This document shows positions 51,938-59,925 of a stretch of DNA of 64,000 nt, one piece after another. The number at the start of each line of letters is the position of its first letter. Within the stretch, counting starts at the first letter, position 1. This DNA is from Cerasicoccus maritimus (GTDB lineage Bacteria; Verrucomicrobiota; Verrucomicrobiia; Opitutales; Cerasicoccaceae). The DNA is taken from the NCBI GenBank assembly GCA_031296935.1, contig JAVDPD010000006.1, positions 124,001 to 188,000 on the forward strand, written 5' to 3'. The position numbers were made by a program, and so were the translations under genes. The notes under the pieces were generated by a model. It was given only the letters and a program-made list of their open reading frames with translations, was not told where the DNA came from and did not search any database.

Positions 51938-52017
51938 GAAAAAACACTAAAGCAAGTATCGTGCTCAATATCTCAATTTAAACGAGAAAAGGTATAACAT
52001 AAAGAGCCGACGCCACG

Positions 52018-53283
52018 CTAGTCGTAGCTTACTCGCATAAATCGAGGAGAGCCCTCGGTGACGGCGGTTGCGTCCCGCAGGGTGAGTGTCCACGTGTTGT
52101 CGCCGTTGTCCGTAGCGCTGGAAATGACCGCAACGCTACTGTTGCCGACTGACCAGCCACTGTTATAGCGAAGTGTGGTGGAAGCCAAACTCGACAAGTC
52201 GGCGCCCGAGTAAATCAGGTAGTTTAGATCGTTGTCGTTTTGCTGCAAAGTGACGGTTAACTGACCGTAATGGCTGCCTGAAAGGTCCGCGGTGGAGAAT
52301 TCGCTGGGGGCGTAATAATCAGGTGTGGTGGGATCATAGGCCAAGGCATACTCGTCATAATTCGTGCGGCCGTCGCCGTCGTTGTCCGCATTTGGCGGGT
52401 ATTCGGTGATGTCGGTGGAGCCAAATTGTGTGCTAGCCCAGTCGCCATAGCCGCTGGGGACGCTGAGACCATCATAGGCATCGATAATGGCTTGGATTTC
52501 CGCTGCATAATTACCCACGTAGGTTGCGCCACTAATGTTATTCGTGCCATCAGAGCCCACGAACCAATTGACGCCTACTATCGTCAGCTCTCCGTTAATG
52601 ACCCGCAGCATCGGCGCGCCCGAGTCGTAGTTTTGCAACTGCGCTTCATAGGTGACATAGGCGCTGTCGCCAGATGAGTTTTGAGTTGTGTAAATCGCGG
52701 TCCCGGTCGCGACGACATCATCAGTGCCAGTAACACTTTGGTTGAAAAGCACGCTCGTAATTCTGTTTTTACCGACGCCGGTGTCCAGCGCGACATCATC
52801 GGTGTTGGGGGAGCGCCCCAAGAGAAAAACTTCAGCGTTGGACAACCCGGATTGGATGAAATAAATCGCGTTAGTGATCGAACTGTTCATGAACGGCAGC
52901 GGTTCATAGGTGCCTGGTAGTGGCTCGTTGAGCACGCCGACCCAGAGGTCGGATTCGCCAATACGCTCCCCCGCGACAACTGTGCGCTGCTGACTGTCGC
53001 CATTGGGGTCGTTGGTGGCATAGAAGGTCATGGTTTGGCCGACCAACGGATGATAGTGGTTGGCGCACAAAACAACGTTGCTGCTCACGAGGGTGCCCCA
53101 GCGGAGGGATACTTTACCGATGGCCGAAAGACTATAGCTGGCTGCAATGAATGACGCGTCGTTCGTAAATCGGTCGTTCGTGGCGTCAGTATAATCGTCA
53201 ATCGTGATATCTGCGTACGCAGCAGAGCTGCTGATTGCCCAAGCAAACATGCCGAGAATTATGGGGTTTTTCACGCGAATCAT
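52018..53283 (-). CDS. Secreted trypsin-like protein
   Basis: The 421-aa protein has a signal peptide (cut near AYA-D). A chymotrypsin-fold triad can be picked out: His76 in VLCANHYHP (in place of TAAHC), Asp112 in GESDLWVGVL, and Ser221 in NYDSGAPML (in place of GDSGGP). The C-terminal part has ADNDGDGRTNYDEYAL, a calcium-binding type-3-repeat-like motif common in Verrucomicrobia exported proteins. It may be an active peptidase or an inactive relative, because both His and Ser contexts are unusual. Confidence 0.7.
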   Translation of the reverse strand: MIRVKNPIILGMFAWAISSSAAYADITIDDYTDATNDRFTNDASFIAASYSLSAIGKVSLRWGTLVSSNVVLCANHYHPLVGQTMTFYATNDPNGDSQQRTVVAGERIGESDLWVGVLNEPLPGTYEPLPFMNSSITNAIYFIQSGLSNAEVFLLGRSPNTDDVALDTGVGKNRITSVLFNQSVTGTDDVVATGTAIYTTQNSSGDSAYVTYEAQLQNYDSGAPMLRVINGELTIVGVNWFVGSDGTNNISGATYVGNYAAEIQAIIDAYDGLSVPSGYGDWASTQFGSTDITEYPPNADNDGDGRTNYDEYALAYDPTTPDYYAPSEFSTADLSGSHYGQLTVTLQQNDNDLNYLIYSGADLSSLASTTLRYNSGWSVGNSSVAVISSATDNGDNTWTLTLRDATAVTEGSPRFMRVSYD

Positions 53284-53391
53284 CTTAAGACTGGCCGATC
53301 AATAAGCAAGGCTGACTGTCTGGCTACATCGGCTGTATTCTGCCTCACATTAACCCCGCTCCAAAGCGATGGTTGCAGATTTACGCAGTCT

Positions 53392-54045
53392 TTACGCCTT
53401 GCGCGTGACCTTGGCGCGCTTGCGGTCGGGGTAGACGGTTTGGCAGATTTCGCAGACGGTTCCATCGCAGCCTCGGGCGGTGCAGTGCTCTCTGCCATAG
53501 TAGATGATTTGCAGGTGCAGCTTATTCCAACGCTCGACGGCGAAGATGCGCTTCAGATCCTTCTCGGTCTGGGCAACGCTCTTACCGCTGGTCAACCCCC
53601 AGCGTTGGGCGAGGCGGTGAATGTGGGTGTCCACCGGGAAACTCGGCACGCCAAAAGCCTGCGCCATAACGACTTGTGCAGTCTTGTGGCCGACGCCGGG
53701 TAGGGCTTCCAGCGCCTCCATGTCGGCCGGAACTTCGCCTCCGTGCTGGTTGATCAATATTTCCGACAGGCCGTGAATCGCCTTGGCCTTGCGCGGGGCA
53801 AGGCCGCAGGGGCGGACGATGGCATTGATCGCATCAACGCTTTGCTGTGCCATGTCAGCCGGGTTATCGGCCAGCTCCCAGAGGGCAGGGGTCGTCAGAT
53901 TGACGCGCTTGTCCGTGCACTGCGCCGAGAGCAGCACGGCCACGAGCAAGGTGTAGGGATCCTTGTGGTCGAGGGGGACGGGCGTCACGGGGTAGAGTTC
54001 CTCGAGACGTTGGTCAACGTAGGCTGCGCGCTCGGTCTTGGTCAT
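53392..54045 (-). CDS. nth: Endonuclease III
   Basis: The 217-aa base-excision glycosylase/AP lyase has the HhH motif LPGVGHKTAQVVMAQAF with catalytic Lys, and the catalytic Asp in FPVDTHIHRLAQRWG. The C-terminal Fe-S segment reads HCTARGCDGTVCEICQTVYP, whose Cys spacing differs from the usual C-x6-C-x2-C-x5-C. It recognises oxidised pyrimidines. Confidence 0.9.
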   Translation of the reverse strand: MTKTERAAYVDQRLEELYPVTPVPLDHKDPYTLLVAVLLSAQCTDKRVNLTTPALWELADNPADMAQQSVDAINAIVRPCGLAPRKAKAIHGLSEILINQHGGEVPADMEALEALPGVGHKTAQVVMAQAFGVPSFPVDTHIHRLAQRWGLTSGKSVAQTEKDLKRIFAVERWNKLHLQIIYYGREHCTARGCDGTVCEICQTVYPDRKRAKVTRKA

Positions 54046-54095
54046 GGGCCTAGGCAGCGGAAAAGCTGCGCTGATGGCAATGCCGATTTCGCCTG

Positions 54096-55022
54096 CTAGA
54101 AATTCCAGCCGCCTTGCAGGCCGATAGCGATGCCGGGATCGGTCTTGATCGTGCGGTAATTGTTGCGGCTGTAGCGAAACTCGAATTCGCGGTAGACAAT
54201 GCCTTCCACGTAGGCGCGCACGTAAAGTGACTTCAGGAAGCGCTGGGTCACGCCGGCGGCAATGATGACCGAGTCTTTATTGACGATTGGATCGCCGGTC
54301 AGGCCGGGGCGGATGGTTTGATTTTTCAAGCGGAAGGTGTCGCTCTCGTATTGGGTGGTGAAGTCGACATTCGTCTGGTTGTTGCCAAAAACGTCGTAGG
54401 TCAGGGTGAAACCATTGAAGGTACGCAGGTTGAGCTGGTCCGTGATCTGCCAGTTCAGGATGGGCAGGGGGAGGACCTTGAGGTCGTATTCGGTTTGGCC
54501 AATGAGCATGATGCCGAGGCTGAAGGAGCTGCGCTGGCCCCAGTGGTAGGTGCCGCCAAAGCCAAAGCGGTAGGAGTAGCCGTCGCCCAGGTCGGCGCCG
54601 CTGGTTTCCGCGCCCAGTGAGCTGCCCACGAGGCCGAAGACCCCCCAGTCGGACTGGTCAAAGCGGTAGCCGCCGATGGTTTGCAGGGAGAGCTTTTGCG
54701 TGTCACTCAGGTACGTTGGGCCGCTCCAATCCCAGTCGGAGTATTCGTAGCCGAACCCCGCGCGGACGAAGCCTTGTTTCCAGAAATTGGCGTAATCCAA
54801 GCCGGTTGTGTAGACATCGGCCGCCAAGTCGCCGTTGAAGCCACCCTTGAGATCGCTGGAGAATTGATGCTCGTAGTTCTGGCTCAGCGTGATGCCCAGC
54901 TCTTGCTGCGGCGAAATGATGTCCAGGAAAGTCGTGCCGCCAGTGGGGCTTTGGCCGAATGCACCGGTGGTGGTGAGTGTGCCGAAAATGGCAAAGGCGA
55001 GGAATTTCCTAATATTATGCAT
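54096..55022 (-). CDS. Outer-membrane beta-barrel protein
   Basis: The 308-aa protein starts at ATG 55022 (MHNIRKFLAFAIFGTLTTTGAFGQ), a signal peptide; the frame to 55115 would hide it. The rest alternates aromatic and polar residues in strands (GYRFDQSDWGVFGLVGS, YSYRFGFGGTYHWGQ) and ends in an aromatic residue (GGWNF), as outer-membrane barrels do. It resembles DUF6268-type barrels; function is unknown. It is divergent from aspS. Confidence 0.75.
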   Translation of the reverse strand: MHNIRKFLAFAIFGTLTTTGAFGQSPTGGTTFLDIISPQQELGITLSQNYEHQFSSDLKGGFNGDLAADVYTTGLDYANFWKQGFVRAGFGYEYSDWDWSGPTYLSDTQKLSLQTIGGYRFDQSDWGVFGLVGSSLGAETSGADLGDGYSYRFGFGGTYHWGQRSSFSLGIMLIGQTEYDLKVLPLPILNWQITDQLNLRTFNGFTLTYDVFGNNQTNVDFTTQYESDTFRLKNQTIRPGLTGDPIVNKDSVIIAAGVTQRFLKSLYVRAYVEGIVYREFEFRYSRNNYRTIKTDPGIAIGLQGGWNF

Positions 55023-55152
55023 AGCGCTCTTAAGATTGGACTTTCGACTCTGTTGTGCAAGCGGATCCCAATGTTTTTGCTCAAGCGTAACCTCTGGGCA
55101 GGAATCTGTTTGCAATGACTCGCCGAGTCTGACTACTTAGCGGGCTTTTCAC

Positions 55153-56952
55153 ATGAAACGGACCCATACATGCAGCCAGTTGAACAAGGCCAACGCGGAC
55201 GAATCAGTCACCCTCATCGGGTGGGTTGAGTCGGTGCGCGACCACGGCGGCGTTCTCTTCGTTGACCTGCGCGACCGCGCCGGGTTGACCCAGATTGTGT
55301 TCCACCCCGATTACCCGGAAATCCATGAAATCGCCGGCCGTCTCAAGGACGAGTCCGTCATTCAGGTCACGGGTATCGTCAAACTGCGTGAGCCGTCGAC
55401 CGTTAATCCGAATTTGCCGACCGGCGAGATCGAAGTCTCCGCGCGCGAAGTCATCGTCCACAACATGTGTGAGACGCTGCCTTTTCCGCTGGAAGACGCC
55501 AAGGCCGAGAAGGTTAATGAAGACCTCCGCCTGCAGTATCGCTACCTCGACTTGCGCCGCCCGAAGATGCGCGAGATGATGACCATCCGCTCCAAGGCGA
55601 CCAAGTCCTGCCGCGACTATTTGGCCGACAACGAGTTTCTCGAAATCGAGACGCCGGCCATGTTTAAGTCGACTCCGGAAGGCGCGCGCGAGTTCCTCGT
55701 GCCGAGCCGCCTGAACCCGGGCGACTTCTACGCGCTGTCCCAGAGCCCGCAGCAATACAAGCAGATGCTGATGGTGGCCGGTATGGAGCGCTACTACCAG
55801 GTGGCCCGCTGCTTCCGCGACGAAGACCTGCGCGCCGACCGTCAACCCGAGTTTACCCAGATCGATATCGAGATGAGCTTCATCGAGCGCGAAGACATGT
55901 ATGCGCTGATCGAAGGCATGCTCCAGAAGATGTGGAAGGACGTGCTCGACGTCGATGTGCCCACGCCGTTCCCGCGCCTGACCTACGTCGACGCGATGAA
56001 CCGCTACGGTGTCGACAAGCCCGACACCCGTTTCGACATGGAGCTCGTTGACCTCTCCGAAGACCTCAAGGACACTGGCTTCAAGGTATTCTCGTCCGTC
56101 ATCAAGGGCGGTGGCGTGGTCAAGGCGGTCAACGCCAAGGGCCTCGGCGACATTTCCCAGGGTGAAGTCAAGGCAATGGAAGACGTGGCCAAGAGCCTTG
56201 GCGCCAAGGGCCTCGCCTACATCGTGGTCCGTGGTGACGACGTCAAGGAATGGCGCTCGCCGATCATCAAGTTCTTCAGCGAAGACGAGCTCAACGCGCT
56301 CAAGACCAAGATGAACATCGAAGACGGCGACCTCATCCTCTTCGCTGCCTCGAAGTGGGAGCAGGCATGCGCGATCCTTGGCCGCATCCGCCTTGAGTCC
56401 GCTCAGCTCCTCAAGAAGCGCGGCAAGCTCGAGATTTCGGACAGCCAATACAACTTCCTCTGGGTCGTGGACTTCCCGCTCATGCTCTTTGATGAAGACG
56501 AGGGCCGCTACGTCGCCGCGCACCACCCGTTCACGGCGCCGCATCCGGAAGACATCGACAAGCTGGACACGGACACCAAAAACTGCCGCTCCCAAGCTTA
56601 CGACGTTGTGCTCAACGGCTCGGAAATCGGCGGTGGCTCGATTCGTATTCACCAGCCCGAGCTGCAAGACCGCGTTTTCAAGAACGTGCTCCAAATGCCG
56701 CAGGAAGTCATCGAGTCGCGTTTCGGCTACATGATCAAGGCCTTCAAGTTCGGTGCCCCACCTCACGGTGGCATCGCACTGGGCCTCGACCGCCTTGCCG
56801 CGATCCTCGGCAACGCCAAGTCCATCCGCGAAGTCATTGCGTTCCCCAAGACCCAGCGTGGTCAGGACCTGATGACCATGGCCCCCGGACCGGCAACCGA
56901 CAAGCAGCTCCGCGACCTCCACATCGCCGTCACCAAGCTAGACCAGGACTAG
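55153..56952 (+). CDS. aspS: Aspartate-tRNA ligase
   Basis: The 599-aa class II synthetase has the N-terminal OB fold (VTLIGWVESVRDHGGVLFVDLRDRAG), motif 1 (FLEIETPAMFKSTPEGAREFLVPSR), motif 2 (YYQVARCFRDEDLRADRQPEFTQID), a GAD insertion domain (about 310-420), and motif 3 (GIALGLDRLAAI). As a bacterial-type enzyme in an organism with GatCAB, it may be non-discriminating. The stop codon sits in a palindrome and is followed by paired hairpins and a terminator. Confidence 0.96.
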   Translation: MKRTHTCSQLNKANADESVTLIGWVESVRDHGGVLFVDLRDRAGLTQIVFHPDYPEIHEIAGRLKDESVIQVTGIVKLREPSTVNPNLPTGEIEVSAREVIVHNMCETLPFPLEDAKAEKVNEDLRLQYRYLDLRRPKMREMMTIRSKATKSCRDYLADNEFLEIETPAMFKSTPEGAREFLVPSRLNPGDFYALSQSPQQYKQMLMVAGMERYYQVARCFRDEDLRADRQPEFTQIDIEMSFIEREDMYALIEGMLQKMWKDVLDVDVPTPFPRLTYVDAMNRYGVDKPDTRFDMELVDLSEDLKDTGFKVFSSVIKGGGVVKAVNAKGLGDISQGEVKAMEDVAKSLGAKGLAYIVVRGDDVKEWRSPIIKFFSEDELNALKTKMNIEDGDLILFAASKWEQACAILGRIRLESAQLLKKRGKLEISDSQYNFLWVVDFPLMLFDEDEGRYVAAHHPFTAPHPEDIDKLDTDTKNCRSQAYDVVLNGSEIGGGSIRIHQPELQDRVFKNVLQMPQEVIESRFGYMIKAFKFGAPPHGGIALGLDRLAAILGNAKSIREVIAFPKTQRGQDLMTMAPGPATDKQLRDLHIAVTKLDQD

Positions 56953-56958
56953 TCCTGG
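56943..56958. repeat. Perfect palindrome over the aspS stop codon
   Basis: The sequence CCAGGACTAGTCCTGG is a 16-base perfect palindrome whose centre holds the TAG stop (56950-56952). Confidence 0.6.
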
Positions 56959-56963
56959 ACCTT

Positions 56964-56999
56964 CGATGCTTCGCATCGTGATTGCCGCCCTGCGGCAAT
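56964..56999. repeat. Paired three-base-loop hairpins after aspS
   Basis: CGATGC-TTC-GCATCG (56964-56978) and ATTGCCGC-CCT-GCGGCAAT (56981-56999), both with perfect arms. Confidence 0.65.
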
Positions 57000-57020
57000 G
57001 AGCGAGGAGGCAAATTTTTC

Positions 57021-57054
57021 AAAACGCATGTCCAGAGTGGGCATGCGTTTTTTT
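57021..57054. terminator. Bidirectional terminator between aspS and the 57053 lipoprotein gene
   Basis: AAAACGCATG (57021-57030) pairs with CATGCGTTTT (57042-57051). T's on the right and A's on the left allow it to serve both converging genes. Confidence 0.8.
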
Positions 57055-57355
57055 AGTGCTGTTGAGCGGGGGGCAATGTCGGCTTATGAGCTTTTTGCGG
57101 GGCGTCTGACGTGTCTGTTTTTTTCTCGGTAGTGGCCTCGTCCGAGCTATCATCGTCTTCCTCGGCCATGTTCGCTAGGTCATCTGTAGCCATGCCAGCA
57201 TTAAAGCTGCCGTACTGGTCGCCATCGCTTACTCCAACCGCGATGTTGGCGACGTCTAGCGCTGCCTCCAAGTCTTGTTCGCCGTTTTTGCAGCCCGTGG
57301 ACAGGATGCACGTGAAAATGGTTAGGATCGAGAGCAGTCTTTTCTTTGTGAGCAT
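57053..57355 (-). CDS. Small lipoprotein
   Basis: The 100-aa protein starts at ATG 57355 (MLTKKRLLSILTIFTCILSTGC), a type II signal with lipobox L-S-T-G-C. The mature part is acidic and rich in Asp/Glu/Thr/Lys, with no fold cue (DVANIAVGVSDGDQYGSFNAG). Unknown function; probably disordered surface or periplasmic lipoprotein. A short A/T tract at the end overlaps the terminator. Confidence 0.6.
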   Translation of the reverse strand: MLTKKRLLSILTIFTCILSTGCKNGEQDLEAALDVANIAVGVSDGDQYGSFNAGMATDDLANMAEEDDDSSDEATTEKKTDTSDAPQKAHKPTLPPAQQH

Positions 57356-57425
57356 ACCGCTACTGCTATTTATCAAGCCCATTTGAGCAATGCTCAAATT
57401 TCTGGATGCAACGGCACGTTGCTGC

Positions 57426-58325
57426 TTACTTGAGTTTCTCGGCGAGGCGCACGGCGTTGGCGAAGCTGGAGATGCCGGCTTTGCCCTGGCCTGCGATGCC
57501 GAAGGCGGTGCCGTGGTCGGGGCTGGTGCGAATGAAGGGCAGTCCGAGCGTGATGTTGACCGCCTGGTCGAAATCGATGGCTTTCAGCGGGGCGAGGCCT
57601 TGGTCGTGATACATGGCAACGATCACATCGAACTCACCCTGGAGCTGACGCCAAAACAGTGTGTCGCCGGGCTGGCAGCTGGAGAGACCGGGATATTCGC
57701 TGCGCAGGTTGTCGAGAATCGGATCGATCACGCCTTGTTCTTCAAAGCCGAGGATGCCGCCTTCGCCTGCGTGGGGATTGAGCCCGCATGCGCCAATGCG
57801 CGGCTCGCGGGCGCCGAGGCGCTCAGCGAGGAAGGCCGCATTTTTCACGGCGCGGGAAATGGACTCGTCATTCAGGTGATTGGGCACATCCACCAGCGGT
57901 ACATGCCACGTCGCGAGGAGGACGGTTAGCTTGCCCCCGGCAAAGGCCATTGACGGCTGACCATACCAACGCTCGGCAAAGAACTCAGTTTGCCCGGGAT
58001 GCGACCAGCCTGCTTGCTCCATCCAGTGCTTGCTGACGGGCGCCGTGACCACGCCACGGTAGCGCTGTTGACGGCAGCCGTAGGCCGACTCTTCCAACGC
58101 CTCCAATGCGATGCGGGCACCTTCAACGCTGGGTTGGCCGGGCGTGGCAATAAAGTCCTTGTCGCCGACGGGAACCGGATTCACACACTGTAAATTGTCC
58201 AACCAGCTCTGCGGTCCGATGATGGCGACGTCCTGCTGGCGGTCGGGATTCTGTTCAAGCCAGCGTTCGATGATTTCGGGGCCGACTCCGGCTGGATCGC
58301 CGCAGGTGATGGCAAGGGGGAGCAT
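57426..58325 (-). CDS. pdxA: 4-hydroxythreonine-4-phosphate dehydrogenase PdxA
   Basis: The 299-aa enzyme acts in the DXP-dependent pyridoxal phosphate pathway. It starts MLPLAITCGDPAGVGPEI, the PdxA hallmark. Metal- and substrate-binding segments follow: GYRGVVTAPVSKHWMEQAG-type core, VAMYHDQGLAPLKAIDFDQAVNITLGLPFIRTSPDHGTAF, with His residues for zinc. The length is slightly short but normal. No other pdx gene is adjacent. Confidence 0.93.
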   Translation of the reverse strand: MLPLAITCGDPAGVGPEIIERWLEQNPDRQQDVAIIGPQSWLDNLQCVNPVPVGDKDFIATPGQPSVEGARIALEALEESAYGCRQQRYRGVVTAPVSKHWMEQAGWSHPGQTEFFAERWYGQPSMAFAGGKLTVLLATWHVPLVDVPNHLNDESISRAVKNAAFLAERLGAREPRIGACGLNPHAGEGGILGFEEQGVIDPILDNLRSEYPGLSSCQPGDTLFWRQLQGEFDVIVAMYHDQGLAPLKAIDFDQAVNITLGLPFIRTSPDHGTAFGIAGQGKAGISSFANAVRLAEKLK

Positions 58326-58373
58326 GGGTGGAGGTTTAAAGTGAGCAGATTTAAAATTATAGGGGAGGTGGCT

Positions 58374-59120
58374 TTATTTGTGGCGGGCGCGGAGGAATTT
58401 GCGGCCGGTTTCGAGCGTGAAGAACTCGAGGAACTGCGTGCCCTTGGTGGTGGTGGGCAGGCCGTCGGCGATGGCTTCGGCAGCTTTGGTGACGGGCGAG
58501 CCGTAGGGCTTGCTTAGGTAAACAGCGCGGTAGCAGCGCTTGAGGTCGCTGATTTCTTCGGAGGTGAAGCCGCGGCGCTTGAGGCCGATTAAGTTCAGAC
58601 CGACGACGTCGTTTTCGTAGCCAGTCATCACGAAGGGCGGCACGTCCATAGAGATGCGCGCGAGGCCAGCCACCATTGCGCCTTCGCCGATGCGCGTGCG
58701 CTGCTGGACGGCCGTGTTGCCACCGATGAAGACATTGTCGCCGACGGTTACGTGGCCCGCGAGGAGCACGCCATTGGCCAGGATGACGTTGTTGCCGACA
58801 AGGCAATCGTGCGCGACGTGGCTGTTGGCCATGAAGAAGCACTTCTCGCCGATCAGGGTGTATTCGCCGGCGTGGGTCGAGCGGTTGACGGTGACGCCTT
58901 CGCGGAAAACGGTGCCCGCGCCGACCTTCACGCCGGTGTCGAGCGAGGCGTCGAAGCCCAGAAATTGCGGCAGGCCGCTGATCACGCAGAAGTGGTCAAC
59001 CTTCACTCCATCGCCCAGCACGCTACCGGTTTTCACGAGCGCGAACTGCGCGATCTCCACTCCTTCGCCCAGTTGCACATTTGCTTCTACGCCCGGCTGT
59101 TCCATATTACTGCCACTCAT
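58374..59120 (-). CDS. lpxA: Acyl-ACP--UDP-N-acetylglucosamine O-acyltransferase LpxA
   Basis: The 248-aa protein has an N-terminal left-handed beta-helix with hexapeptide repeats (IGEKCFFMANSHVAHDCLVGNNVILANGVLLAGHVTVGDNVFIGG) and the catalytic His in NSHVAHDC. The C-terminal helical part begins at GLNLIGLKRRGFTSEEI, diagnostic for LpxA rather than LpxD. It starts lipid A synthesis, so the cell has an outer membrane with LPS. The lpxD and fabZ genes are not next to it. Confidence 0.92.
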   Translation of the reverse strand: MSGSNMEQPGVEANVQLGEGVEIAQFALVKTGSVLGDGVKVDHFCVISGLPQFLGFDASLDTGVKVGAGTVFREGVTVNRSTHAGEYTLIGEKCFFMANSHVAHDCLVGNNVILANGVLLAGHVTVGDNVFIGGNTAVQQRTRIGEGAMVAGLARISMDVPPFVMTGYENDVVGLNLIGLKRRGFTSEEISDLKRCYRAVYLSKPYGSPVTKAAEAIADGLPTTTKGTQFLEFFTLETGRKFLRARHK

Positions 59121-59176
59121 TGCTTAAAGGGTTATCTCGCGTTCGATCGAGAATCAAGCGAGCAATGCGAGCTTCG

Positions 59177-59211
59177 CGATGCGCAGCATCGAAGGTCAAG
59201 GGCGGCGCCCT
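59177..59211. repeat. Paired three-base-loop hairpins after the 59214 gene
   Basis: CGATGC-GCA-GCATCG (59177-59191) and AGGGC-GGC-GCCCT (59199-59211). They lie directly downstream of the minus-strand gene's stop. Confidence 0.6.
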
Positions 59212-59213
59212 GG

Positions 59214-59822
59214 TTAGCCCTTGTTAAAGAGGTCCATCTGCGGGCTCTTGACCATGTCGTAGTTTTTCAAGATGCGCAGGGTTTGGAGAAAATCGTCCTT
59301 GGAGTAGTTGTGGTTAATCTCGATCTTGCCAACGATGTCCTGAAGCATGGAGCGGAAGGAGATAATGGCGTCGAGGCCGACGTCTTTGAGCAGCTTGATC
59401 GACTCACTCTTGTGCGGCTCGTGGGTGGGGAGGCCGGGCAGGACGAGGATCTTCATGAAGTTGTCCAGGTCGCCAACTTGGTCTTTCTCGATCGCAAACA
59501 ACTCTTCGGCGCGCTTGTAAACGTCCTTCTCGAGGAACTTGAAAATGTCGGCGCTGCCACGAAGGGTGGCGGGGGTGAACTTCTGGCTGTGCCAGCCTTT
59601 GACGAAGACCACGGCGCGGTGAATGAGCGGTAGTTCGTTCGAGAAAAGCATGAAGTTCGGCTTGCGGCTTTGGGCGCGGTAGCCGGGATTCCAGACAATG
59701 AGGTCGATCTCTTCTTCGCTGCGCTTGGCGCGGCTTTGGACTTGGTATTTCCGCATTTGCCGAACGAGAAAGCCATTCAGCTCGAAGTATTCGCGGACTA
59801 TAGTTTCGTCGATGCCTGCCAT
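59214..59822 (-). CDS. Conserved-type hypothetical, degenerate PD-(D/E)XK-like
   Basis: The 202-aa protein starts MAGIDETIVREYFELNGFLVRQ. The opening resembles nuclease-fold proteins: helix V-x-x-Y-x-x-x-x-GF, then EEIDLIV (Asp40), then a strand HRAVVFVKGWHSQKF. In active PD-(D/E)XK enzymes that last strand is E-x-K; here Phe73 replaces the Glu before Lys75, so catalysis is doubtful. The rest is helical. It lies between lpxA and aroB; function is unknown. Confidence 0.6.
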   Translation of the reverse strand: MAGIDETIVREYFELNGFLVRQMRKYQVQSRAKRSEEEIDLIVWNPGYRAQSRKPNFMLFSNELPLIHRAVVFVKGWHSQKFTPATLRGSADIFKFLEKDVYKRAEELFAIEKDQVGDLDNFMKILVLPGLPTHEPHKSESIKLLKDVGLDAIISFRSMLQDIVGKIEINHNYSKDDFLQTLRILKNYDMVKSPQMDLFNKG

Positions 59823-59925
59823 GATGGGAGTCGGTTGCAGCGATAGCGCCTTAACGGAGTCAATCTGTATGATTCAATTTGTGTTTTGGCAAGTCGTTAA
59901 AAATGAACCTCTTGCGCGTGCGAAT

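Larger units (their letters stand above)
50815..51992 (-). mobile_element. IS630-family insertion sequence
   Basis: Imperfect terminal inverted repeats are visible: CTAATTCTCACATAAATCGA from 50815 and, read inward from 51992, CCTTTTCTCGTTTAAATTGA. TA dinucleotides at 50813-50814 and 51993-51994 fit the TA target duplication of this family. The length is about 1.18 kb. Confidence 0.75.

Noticed and set aside
55204..56922. 572-residue minus-strand open frame opposite aspS
   Set aside because: It lies wholly within aspS, which has all class II synthetase motifs; the frame has none.
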